From positions 37,707 through 101,706 of the forward strand of contig JAUVZM010000003.1 in NCBI GenBank assembly GCA_030602615.1: a DNA stretch of 64,000 bases. The letters are read 5' to 3'. This document shows, piece by piece, positions 33,869 to 41,069 of the stretch; within the stretch, counting starts at the first letter, position 1, and each line of letters opens with the position of its first letter. The notes beneath the pieces were generated by a model. The model searched no databases. It saw only the letters and a list, made by a program, of their open reading frames with translations, and was not told the origin of the DNA. Source of the stretch: a bacterium (lineage in GTDB: Bacteria > Armatimonadota > Zipacnadia > Zipacnadales > Zipacnadaceae). The position numbers were made by a program, and so were the translations under genes.

Positions 33869-34045
33869 ATGAGAATACTAAAGGGCCTGTGGCATGACGA
33901 AGATGGTCTCACCACGGTCGAGTATGCGCTACTACTGCTAGTCCTGATCCTTGGAGCTACCACAATCTGGGTTGGCCTGGCGGGTCAGGTCGGCAATGCA
34001 GTAGATCGGGCTAACAGGGAGACAGAAGGAGCCTCCGGCAGATAG
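33869..34045 (+). CDS. Flp/Fap-type pilin, orphan copy 2
   Basis: A 58-residue class IVb pilin: MRILKGLWHDEDGLTTVEYALLLLVLILGATTIWVGLAG. The Gly-Leu-x-x-x-Glu-Tyr cleavage signature and hydrophobic helix match the pilin at 19224 (DEAGLTTVEYTLLLML). The ribosome site is poor. The track adds 26 upstream residues without support. No pilus assembly genes are nearby; copy B of the 90-bp repeat begins 10 bases after its stop. Confidence 0.75.
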   Translation: MRILKGLWHDEDGLTTVEYALLLLVLILGATTIWVGLAGQVGNAVDRANRETEGASGR

Positions 34046-34054
34046 GTGGGGGCT

Positions 34055-34144
34055 GCGCGGCACGTAGGGCAAGGCCACCTTGCCATCAACCCCGTCGCTC
34101 TCCAAGTCTATCAGATGAGGCGTTTTGGGTTGTCCCCGCCTCCT
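34055..34144 (-). repeat. Dispersed 90-bp repeat, copy B
   Basis: See copy A. Here the minus-strand frame starts with an ATG (PRRRGQPKTPHLIDLESDGVDGKVALPYVPR) but then runs into the antisense of the pilin gene, so similarity to copy A ends exactly at LPYVPR. It lies between the pilin and the unknown gene at 34193. Confidence 0.7.
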
Positions 34145-34192
34145 TGGCACCTGCGCGTCTATGCCGCTGCCCCGGCCCGTCGCCCAAGTACG

Positions 34193-34726
34193 CTAGAACT
34201 TCTCAACCCAACAAGCTCCGTCGGTTACGTTCATCGTGAATACGTGGGCTTTCGGAGCCTCTTGGTCCCTGTGTTCTGACAGAAATACCTGCCAGCCCTC
34301 AAGGTGTCTAGCTTCATCAAAAACCACCATAGCGGTGACTACACTCTCTTGACGAATATTGCCCAACATGCGCAGATGCCTGTTTAGGATGCCGCTGAAG
34401 ACCATATCATGTCGGCTCTTAGAGCCGTCTCTTGGGAAAGCATCGACCTCCACTACAAGCTGAGCATCGATGTATGACTGCCCGGGCACTTGACAGCCAA
34501 TTACAATATCATATTCATATCCAAGCCTTTGCGGAGTGCCCCTTACTCTTGCATTACGGTGCACATCCTCTGATTTGACTTCCGGATAGTCAGGAAGCGC
34601 ATCAACGACTTTGGAGAGTGACTCAACAAGCCTACAAATCGCGTCCTCCCTGCTCCCCATTTCCCAGCCTGTTTGCTCATACTGCCGACACATACGATCC
34701 AGGGCATGACGCAAAAGCTGTTTCAT
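34193..34726 (-). CDS. Unknown soluble protein beside MazEF region
   Basis: Not recognised. The 177 residues are probably alpha/beta: a helical N-terminus (about residues 1-50), then strands around YEYDIVIGCQVPG and YIDAQLVVEVDAFPRDGSKSRHDMVFSG. The Asp...Glu-x-Asp spacing and following Lys faintly resemble a PD-(D/E)xK nuclease core but do not match it properly. AAGGAG lies 8 bases before the ATG, so the gene is real. It is third in line on the minus strand after MazEF and the membrane protein. Confidence 0.65.
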   Translation of the reverse strand: MKQLLRHALDRMCRQYEQTGWEMGSREDAICRLVESLSKVVDALPDYPEVKSEDVHRNARVRGTPQRLGYEYDIVIGCQVPGQSYIDAQLVVEVDAFPRDGSKSRHDMVFSGILNRHLRMLGNIRQESVVTAMVVFDEARHLEGWQVFLSEHRDQEAPKAHVFTMNVTDGACWVEKF

Positions 34727-34801
34727 AATCTGTTCTCCTTGTGTAGCTCCTAAATGCTCACGCCCGCCTGCTTGACGGTCAGCTCAAGGTCTGGCATAGT
34801 G

Positions 34802-35329
34802 CTAAACATTGCTCTGCTCGAGTTCGGCCATTGTTGGGCGAGTATGAAACTTGCTTTTGAATTCCCTCCCGGCTGCGTCCCGGAAAACCACTGCCACGAC
34901 CTTGTTCTTGTTTTCTCGTTCTCCTTTTCTCACTTCCTCAGCGCAAAACCAAAGCGTACACACGTCGCCTTCCTCTAGCTTCAGGGGGAGTGGTTTGCCG
35001 AAATATGATGGAGCAGTGGGGAGGAATTGGCTGCCATCGGCAAGCAGTAGACTCCCACTCACCACTGGTACTGGTCGCTTTCCGATGTTGACGGCCTTCA
35101 GCAGTATGGCTTCCTTTGTGTCAACTCCTGGTGTTACCAAGTAGTTCTGCTCCGCAGAGACTCTTATTTGCACCCGTTCTCCAACATACGTTAGTATTGC
35201 CACGATTAACAATGCCATTGCCACGATTGCGCCATACCAATACCTTCCTTCCAGCCCCATCACTACTCCTGCAACAAAGGCCCCCACCACCACCACACCA
35301 ATTGCCAGCCACAGCCACTTCCTGCTCAT
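34802..35329 (-). CDS. Unknown two-helix membrane protein
   Basis: Not recognised. The 175 residues have two N-terminal membrane helices (about residues 5-25 and 30-50) followed by a soluble domain with beta character (ILLKAVNIGKRPVPVVSGSLLLADGSQFLP, LPLKLEEGDVCTLWFCAEEV, KNKVVAVVFRDAAGREFKSKF), perhaps an immunoglobulin-like fold. AAGGAGG lies 7 bases before the ATG, so translation is well supported. It lies between MazEF and the unknown gene at 34193. Confidence 0.65.
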   Translation of the reverse strand: MSRKWLWLAIGVVVVGAFVAGVVMGLEGRYWYGAIVAMALLIVAILTYVGERVQIRVSAEQNYLVTPGVDTKEAILLKAVNIGKRPVPVVSGSLLLADGSQFLPTAPSYFGKPLPLKLEEGDVCTLWFCAEEVRKGERENKNKVVAVVFRDAAGREFKSKFHTRPTMAELEQSNV

Positions 35330-35458
35330 TGTAAAGCCTCCTTCGCTGATTCGGTAGCTACCTTTCGCCGTCGCTGCCGGTGCTACTTGCTCGACGGTCA
35401 GCGCAATACCTGCCCTAGCTATTGTTTACGCGGGGTAGGCTGCGGACAGGCCGTACGC

Positions 35459-35806
35459 CTACAATCCCAGCACGATCCGGAGCCGCTCTGCTACCGCCTC
35501 CATTGTATCGGAAGACACCCTACCCCAACACTCGGTGAGTCGTTGCCGGCTGATACAGCGGATATGATCACATTGGACTATAGAGCGTGTCCGCACGCCG
35601 CCTTCAGGAGGTTCTATCGCAACGTGGAGGGGAATTTCTCTATCAGTCGTGGTCAATGGCGCTACAATGACCAAATCGGCGGGGCCCTGATTGAAGCGAT
35701 CCACCGAGACCACCAGGGCGGGACGCTGGCCGCGCTGTTCGTGGCCCCGGGTAGGAGATAGGTTTACGTACCAAATCTCACCGCGAGCCGGCTGCGCCGG
35801 ACTCAT
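35459..35806 (-). CDS. MazF/PemK-type mRNA endonuclease toxin
   Basis: A 115-residue toxin that cuts mRNA at short sequence motifs when unbound by its antitoxin. Family motifs are RGEIWYVNLSPTRGHEQRGQRPALVVS (with the catalytic Arg region), DLVIVAPLTTTDR and VQCDHIRCISRQRL. It overlaps the antitoxin gene by ATGA. Normal length; appears intact. Confidence 0.92.
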   Translation of the reverse strand: MSPAQPARGEIWYVNLSPTRGHEQRGQRPALVVSVDRFNQGPADLVIVAPLTTTDREIPLHVAIEPPEGGVRTRSIVQCDHIRCISRQRLTECWGRVSSDTMEAVAERLRIVLGL

Positions 35807-36051
35807 TCTGCCTCCAGCCCATCCGAAATGGTCGCCTCCCAGGCAGTACGCTCCTCCTGCTCCTCCTGCCAGGCTTCAGCATCACTGCGCAAAGCAGCAT
35901 AGGCCTTATTTGTCTCTTCCAGGACATACTGGCGATGCAGGTTGGCGACGGCCTGATCAAGCAAGTCTACCATCGCCGTGTGCTGTTTCTCTGCCAGGGC
36001 CCGAAGTGTCCGGTGGGTTTCCTCGTTAATACGAACTGTAGCACTACTCAT
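35803..36051 (-). CDS. Antitoxin, ribbon-helix-helix type
   Basis: An 82-residue partner of the MazF-type toxin. The N-terminus SSATVRINEETHRTLRALAEKQHTAMVDLLDQAV has the strand-helix-helix pattern of MetJ/Arc-type DNA-binding antitoxins; the acidic tail (EAWQEEQEERTAWEATISDGLEAE) should wrap the toxin. AAGGGAG sets ATG 36051 as start, seven codons after the track's. It likely binds the palindromes at 36064-36095 to repress its own promoter. Confidence 0.85.
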   Translation of the reverse strand: MSSATVRINEETHRTLRALAEKQHTAMVDLLDQAVANLHRQYVLEETNKAYAALRSDAEAWQEEQEERTAWEATISDGLEAE

Positions 36052-36063
36052 TGCAAACTCCCT

Positions 36064-36095
36064 TGTAGACATTATGGACTACTTAGACGTCTACA
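36064..36095. promoter_or_regulatory. Toxin-antitoxin operator palindromes
   Basis: TGTAGAC (36064) and GTCTACA (36089) form a perfect 7-bp inverted repeat, and TAGACGTCTA (36084-36093) is a 10-bp perfect palindrome. They lie between the -10 and the antitoxin start, an ideal place for autorepression. Confidence 0.7.
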
Positions 36096-36096
36096 T

Positions 36097-36125
36097 TTTA
36101 TAACACAGACCAAGAAAAATGTCAA
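36097..36125 (-). promoter_or_regulatory. Toxin-antitoxin promoter
   Basis: Minus strand: TTGACA, 17-base spacer, TATAAA. Near-perfect consensus, about 45 bases before the antitoxin ATG, directly abutting the operator palindromes. Confidence 0.8.
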
Positions 36126-36549
36126 GGGTCAAGGGCTGAGTGCTACTATCTGGTAGGCAAGCACGGTAGAGGCCTACTCATTCGGAAGCTGGCCGGGGAA
36201 CTCCTTCGCTGCCACCTGCCAGCAGTGTCTGGCTGCCGACGGGTAGGGAGCAGGTGTTGAGGAGAAGTAGGTTTCGCAACAGTCTCCGGGGACCCGCTCC
36301 CCGTCCCGCCGGCAATACTTTACATGCGACAACGCTACCATCCGCTCGTAGCTTCCAACTGCCTGGCGAGTCTTTCCCCAGCCAGGCATCTCTTATGAGC
36401 GAGGGACTTGCCAGTATTCCCCGCTTGGTGTATCATACTAGTTGCCTGTCAAGCCGCACTATACTCTAGCACTCCGCCAAGGAGTTGCAGGGGTAAGCCG
36501 GGACATACGGAGTTCCAGTTTCCCCATTCCCAGCGAAGGGTTACTGCTG
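36126..36549. other. Noncoding stretch without recognised content
   Basis: I see no supported gene here. The track ORF at 36174-36389 (minus, 71 residues, Cys-containing) lacks a proper ribosome site and resembles nothing I know. A lone TTGACA near 36445 has no well-spaced -10. Confidence 0.4.
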
Positions 36550-36639
36550 TGGTGCCGGAGGTCGGATTCGAACCGATACGGGGTTTAAGGCCCCGCCAGA
36601 TTTTGAGTCTGGTGCGTCTACCAGTTCCGCCACTCCGGC
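36550..36639 (-). tRNA. tRNA-Leu (anticodon CAA)
   Basis: Reads GCCGGAG at the 5' end and CTCCGGC-ACCA at the 3' end (CCA encoded). The D-arm is TGGCGGAACTGGTAGACGC, and the anticodon stem CCAGA/TCTGG with loop CTCAAAA gives anticodon CAA. A long variable arm (GGGG...CCCC) and GGTTCGAATCC complete it. The class II shape and 90-base length are typical of Leu. It decodes UUG. Confidence 0.95.
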
Positions 36640-36649
36640 AACCAGCTTG

Positions 36650-36679
36650 AGTATATGCCAGAATCGGGGTGCTCGTCAA
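36650..36679 (-). promoter_or_regulatory. tRNA-Leu promoter
   Basis: Minus strand: TTGACG, 18-base spacer, TATACT, ending 11 bases before the mature tRNA 5' end. Confidence 0.75.
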
Positions 36680-36762
36680 GTTTGCGACTGTGGCAAGCAC
36701 CCTCGCAAGACCGGGCACTATGCTTGAAGAGTCCAAGCTGACGTAGAGAGGAGACAAACCAG

Positions 36763-37143
36763 ATGCGTAGAGATGCAGCAGTGTGGCTGATAGCAGTCGC
36801 CGTACTGGGTATGGCCTTATTCGTCGGATGCGGGAAATCTAAGGAGGCTGAGACAACACAGCCACAAGCACAAATGCCTGGCGCCTACGGCCAACAGCCT
36901 GGCGCCTACGGCCAACAACCTGGTGCCTACGGCCAACAGCCCGGTGCCTACCCTGGTGCCTACGGCCAACAGGCGATGCAGCCAGCCCTCGCACAATTCG
37001 CAGAGCCGGAGGAGGCGGAACCGCCAGGCCCCGGCTACCAGGAGCGCTATGAACAGGGGGAATTGACCGACGAGGAACTTCGCCAAGAGCATGAGCTACA
37101 GCAAGTTGAAAGGGAGTTAGGTTATCCTGTTGGTCCCGAGTAG
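36763..37143 (+). CDS. Small lipoprotein with GAYGQQP repeats
   Basis: A 126-residue predicted lipoprotein: signal ending in LFVGC, a short charged spacer, then three copies of PGAYGQQ plus a variant, and an acidic helical tail (ELTDEELRQEHELQQVERELGY). The repeats should be flexible and unstructured, spacing the tail from the membrane. No enzymatic motif; probably an envelope structural protein. The promoter is not clear. sppA follows 150 bases downstream. Confidence 0.7.
   Translation: MRRDAAVWLIAVAVLGMALFVGCGKSKEAETTQPQAQMPGAYGQQPGAYGQQPGAYGQQPGAYPGAYGQQAMQPALAQFAEPEEAEPPGPGYQERYEQGELTDEELRQEHELQQVERELGYPVGPE
36877..36972 (+). repeat. 21-bp in-frame tandem repeat
   Basis: CCTGGCGCCTACGGCCAACA-type units of 21 bp repeat within the lipoprotein gene: three near-perfect copies and a fourth with a 12-bp insertion. 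Encodes PGAYGQQ. Likely to vary in copy number between strains. Confidence 0.85.
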
Positions 37144-37296
37144 CTGAGACTGGATAGCTGTGCCGGATTTCGCGCCAATCAGCCAGCAAGTATTCAATGC
37201 TGACGCGGCAAACCTTACCCCATAACGGTGGACGCTCCATAGTCGAATTCTCCCGCAGACAGAGAAGACTCAGCCCAGGGAACGAGGCGACTGTAA

Positions 37297-38358
37297 ATGG
37301 ACGAGTACGGAGACTATTCGCAACCCAGCGGAGAGCAAAATCAATCTGAGCAGGCCCAACCGGCACCGACAGGGCAACAGCCCCCCTCCAGCCCACCTCG
37401 GCGACGGACTAACTGGGCGCTGATCATCGGTATCGCGCTCGTTGTGTTTGTAATACTGATCGGCGGCTTCTTTCTGGCCATGATGTTTGCCCTGTTCGGA
37501 GCGATGGGGGCCTCCGCGGAGCTGAGTGGGGGGCCACGGGTGGGAGTTATCACAATAAGCGGGCCGATTACCGCTGGAGATGATGCGGGCGCCTGGCTGT
37601 TTGGAGGGCCAAGAGGGGCACGTACGACGATGAGCCAGTTGCGCCAGGCCGCCGAGGATAACTCGGTAAAGGCCGTCGTGCTGCGCATCAACAGTCCCGG
37701 GGGCACCGCAGCTGCCTCCCAGGCGATATACAAAGAAATCCAGCGCCTGGCGGAGGGCAAGCCGGTAGTCGTCTCAATGGGCGATGTGGCGGCCTCGGGC
37801 GGCTACTACGTGGCCTGCCCGGCCGATGCTATCTTCGCCAATCCCGCCACTATCACCGGCAGCATCGGGGTCATCTTCGAGACACTGAACTTCTACGAGT
37901 TTATGGAGAAATACGGGCTGGAAACTGAAACGATAAAGTCAGGGAAATACAAGGACACTGGCTCGCCTTTCCGCCCGATGCGCCCCGACGAGCGGGAACT
38001 GCTGCAGGAGACGCTTATGGGCGTGTACGATCAGTTTGTGCGCGATGTCGCCCAGGCCCGGGGGATGGATGAAACCGAGGTTAAGAAGCTGGCTGACGGA
38101 AGAATCTACACCGGCGAGCAGGCGGTGGAGGCGGGCCTCATTGATCAGCTCGGCAACTTCTACGACGCGGTAGACGAAGCGGCAAAGCGTGGGGGAATCG
38201 AGGGACAACCCAAACTGAAGCAGTTCGGAGGTGGCTCGGTCTGGGGTAGCTTCTTTGATACGTTGGCACAGGCCCTCGCCCGCCAGATGAAGCCGGAGCT
38301 AGTAAGCGAGCTCTCGCGCAGCCTCACCACACCACAGCCACAGCCGCAGTACCGCTAA
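37297..38358 (+). CDS. sppA: Signal peptide peptidase SppA (S49)
   Basis: A 353-residue membrane serine protease that degrades leftover signal peptides. A Gln/Pro-rich cytoplasmic N-terminus and one membrane helix (about residues 46-70) precede a single S49 domain. VVLRINSPGGTAAASQAIYKEI, the catalytic Ser in MGDVAASGGYYVACPAD near residue 167 and the Lys in IKSGKYKDTGSPFRPM near residue 218 are all there. It is the short, single-domain SppA type, as in Gram-positives and archaea. It ends 26 bases before polA. Confidence 0.92.
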   Translation: MDEYGDYSQPSGEQNQSEQAQPAPTGQQPPSSPPRRRTNWALIIGIALVVFVILIGGFFLAMMFALFGAMGASAELSGGPRVGVITISGPITAGDDAGAWLFGGPRGARTTMSQLRQAAEDNSVKAVVLRINSPGGTAAASQAIYKEIQRLAEGKPVVVSMGDVAASGGYYVACPADAIFANPATITGSIGVIFETLNFYEFMEKYGLETETIKSGKYKDTGSPFRPMRPDERELLQETLMGVYDQFVRDVAQARGMDETEVKKLADGRIYTGEQAVEAGLIDQLGNFYDAVDEAAKRGGIEGQPKLKQFGGGSVWGSFFDTLAQALARQMKPELVSELSRSLTTPQPQPQYR

Positions 38359-38384
38359 GACTGTACCGGGAGGCGCTGCCGCTG

Positions 38385-41009
38385 GTGGCTAAACAGTTAC
38401 TGGTAATAGACGGGAACAGCCTGCTGCATCGGGCCTTCCATGCGCTGCCGCAGTCGCTGTCCACCTCTTCCGGGCAACCCACTAATGCTATCTACGGGCT
38501 GGCTCAGATGTTGTTGCCGCTGCTGGAGGAGAAATCGCCCACCGCTGCTCTGGTAGCTTTTGATGCCCCGGGCAAGACCTTCCGTGACGAGCTGTTTGAA
38601 GATTATAAAGCAGGCCGACCGCCCACTGATGAGACGCTGATCGCCCAGTTTGACCTGGCCCACGAACTGATTGACGCCCTGGGTATGACCCAGACGGAGA
38701 TAGCCGGATACGAGGCTGACGATATCATCGGCACTGTTGCTGAAAAGGCCGGGGCTGCCAGCTTTGAGGTGTTGATTATTACCGGCGACCGCGATGTGCT
38801 GCAACTGGTTGATGACCAGACCAGCGTGCTGGCTACCATTCGCGGCCTCAGTGAGACGCGGCTTTACGGGCCAGATGAAGTGCGCGAAGAATACGGTGTC
38901 CGGCCTGATCAGATAGCTGATTACAAGGCGCTGGTGGGCGACAGCTCGGACAATATTCCAGGAGTGGCCGGCGTGGGGCCCAAGAGTGCGGCCCAGCTAC
39001 TTGCACAATTTCCTCACGTCGAAGAACTGCTCGAGCGGCTGGACGAGGTGGACAGTGACAAGCTGGCGGCCAAGCTGAAGCAGAGCAGTTACCAGATACA
39101 ACTCAGCAAGAAACTGGCAACTATTGCCGTTGATAGTCCGCTGGAGATGGATATTGACGATCTTACCTGGGAGGGCATTCAGCCTGGTCAGCTCCGGCAG
39201 CTTTTTGCGCGGCTGGAATTCTCCCGGCTGATGGACCGACTGCCCGCTCAATCAACCGCCGACAACGAACAGCCGGCACTGGCCGATCTCGATGAGGTAA
39301 TGCAGGCGATCAAAGCAGCCGAATGCTGCAACCTGGCAGCAGCGTGGACCGAAGATGAGCTGAGGGGTCTGGCCCTGGCCACCGATGAAGTGGGACCGGC
39401 ATATCTGTCCCTGGCGCCGGCCAAACAAGAGGATAGCGACGGTGGCCTGTTCGGCGAAGCGAGGCAGGCGCAGGTCCCGCCGACAGTGGCTGAACTGCTG
39501 GAAGATCCTGCAATCGCCAAACGGGGCTGCAATCTGAAGCAGATTGCCACGGGCCTTGACGACTATGACATCCGCATGGCCGGCTGCCAATGGGATGGCG
39601 CCCTTGCCGACTACCTGATCGCCCCTCAGCGTGACCAGAACGCGGACGCGCTGGCGGCGTGCTATCTGCAGGAGGCCCTGCCTTCACCGGAGCAGCCTGC
39701 AGAGCGGGCCTGTCAACTGGCCACTATGATCCCGCGCCTGCGGGCAGTTTTGAGTGAGGAGATAGAGCAACTCGACTTGATGCCTCTGTTCGAGCGCGTG
39801 GAGATGCCGCAGATTGAGATTCTCCGCGATATGGAGCGGGCCGGTATTGCGCTGGACTGCGAGCGGCTTGCGCAACTAGGCGAGCAGATCCAGGCCGACC
39901 AGGAGAAGCTGGGCCAGCGCATCCACAAGCTCGCCGGCGAGCAGTTCAATATCAATTCACCGCAGCAGTTGGGCGAGATTCTGTTTGAGAAGCTGGAGCT
40001 GCCCGAAGGTCGGCGCACCAAGACGGGCTGGTCGACGGCTGCCGATGTGCTGGAAGAACTGCGCGAGCACCACGAGATCGTCGGGCTGGTGTTGGAATAT
40101 CGGCAACTGGGTAAGCTGTATTCGACCTACATAAAGGCACTACTGGAGCAGGTTAGTACGAAAACCGGGCGGGTGCATACGACGTTTGTGCAGACGGCAA
40201 CCGCTACGGGGCGGCTGTCCAGCCGCAATCCCAACCTGCAGAATATCCCTAAGCGTACTGAGCTGGGACGGTCGGTGCGCGCTTGCTTTATCGCCGGCAG
40301 TCCCGAGACAGTGTTGTTGTGTGCTGACTACTCGCAGATTGAATTGCGAATTCTGGCTCATCTTTCCGGCGATGAGAATCTGGTTAGTGCGTTCGTAGCT
40401 GGCGAAGATATTCACGAGCGTACCGCTGCAGCGCTGTTTAGCGTGACTCTGGACGAAGTGAGTCGCCAGCAGCGTAGTGCCGCCAAGACTGTCAACTACG
40501 CGGTCATCTATGGGATGGGCAGCCAGGCGCTGGCCACCCAACTGGATATATCGCGAGAGGAGGCTGATAAGTTCATAGAAGACTACTTCGCGCAGTTGCC
40601 CGGCGTACAACAGTATATGGATCAGATAGTAAGGCAGGCATATGCAGACGGCTACGTCCGGACCATCTGTGGACGGCGCCGGCCGGTGCCGGAGCTGAAT
40701 AGCAACAATCGGCGGGTGCAGGCCTACGGTGAGCGGGCGGCAGCCAATGCTCCGATTCAGGGCTCGGCAGCCGATATAATGAAGCTGGCGATGGCTGATA
40801 TCACCCCGCGCCTGGCAGAGGCCAGCGGTGAGGCGCGCATGTTGCTTCAGGTCCACGACGAGTTGGTCTTCGAAGTCCCCGAACAGGATATGTCCGATGT
40901 AAGCAAGCTGACCAAACGGATCATGGAGAACGCCTGGGAACTGTCAGTTCCACTGGCCGTAGATCTCAAGGCCGGCCGGAACTGGCGCGATTTGGAGGAG
41001 GTACCTTAA
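38385..41009 (+). CDS. polA: DNA polymerase I, proofreading-deficient type
   Basis: An 874-residue repair and replication polymerase. The 5'-3' nuclease domain spans residues 1-290 (VIDGNSLLHRAFHALP, GYEADDIIGTVAEKA, GDSSDNIPGVAGVGPKSA). The middle third (300-460) is a degenerate 3'-5' exonuclease: the D-x-E metal motifs cannot be found (SLAPAKQED stands where it would be), as in Taq and Bacillus Pol I. The polymerase domain is intact: TGRLSSRNPNLQNIP, LLCADYSQIELRILAHLS, RSAAKTVNYAVIYGMG and QVHDELVFEVP. GTG start at 38385 with GGGAGG upstream. Probably in a unit with sppA, the S1 protein and coaE. Confidence 0.96.
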   Translation: MAKQLLVIDGNSLLHRAFHALPQSLSTSSGQPTNAIYGLAQMLLPLLEEKSPTAALVAFDAPGKTFRDELFEDYKAGRPPTDETLIAQFDLAHELIDALGMTQTEIAGYEADDIIGTVAEKAGAASFEVLIITGDRDVLQLVDDQTSVLATIRGLSETRLYGPDEVREEYGVRPDQIADYKALVGDSSDNIPGVAGVGPKSAAQLLAQFPHVEELLERLDEVDSDKLAAKLKQSSYQIQLSKKLATIAVDSPLEMDIDDLTWEGIQPGQLRQLFARLEFSRLMDRLPAQSTADNEQPALADLDEVMQAIKAAECCNLAAAWTEDELRGLALATDEVGPAYLSLAPAKQEDSDGGLFGEARQAQVPPTVAELLEDPAIAKRGCNLKQIATGLDDYDIRMAGCQWDGALADYLIAPQRDQNADALAACYLQEALPSPEQPAERACQLATMIPRLRAVLSEEIEQLDLMPLFERVEMPQIEILRDMERAGIALDCERLAQLGEQIQADQEKLGQRIHKLAGEQFNINSPQQLGEILFEKLELPEGRRTKTGWSTAADVLEELREHHEIVGLVLEYRQLGKLYSTYIKALLEQVSTKTGRVHTTFVQTATATGRLSSRNPNLQNIPKRTELGRSVRACFIAGSPETVLLCADYSQIELRILAHLSGDENLVSAFVAGEDIHERTAAALFSVTLDEVSRQQRSAAKTVNYAVIYGMGSQALATQLDISREEADKFIEDYFAQLPGVQQYMDQIVRQAYADGYVRTICGRRRPVPELNSNNRRVQAYGERAAANAPIQGSAADIMKLAMADITPRLAEASGEARMLLQVHDELVFEVPEQDMSDVSKLTKRIMENAWELSVPLAVDLKAGRNWRDLEEVP

Positions 41010-41069
41010 GGCAAGTTGTGACCCCTTACCACGAATTAGGGATGTAGAATCACCTTAGGAGTGAATCAA

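Noticed and set aside
36174-36389. 71-aa Cys-containing minus-strand ORF
   Set aside because: No proper ribosome site, no family likeness, and no promoter with correct spacing.
36449-36757. 102-aa minus-strand ORF
   Set aside because: Runs straight through the tRNA-Leu gene.
36877-36972. Repeats considered as a CRISPR array
   Set aside because: Units are contiguous, in frame and coding, without spacers.
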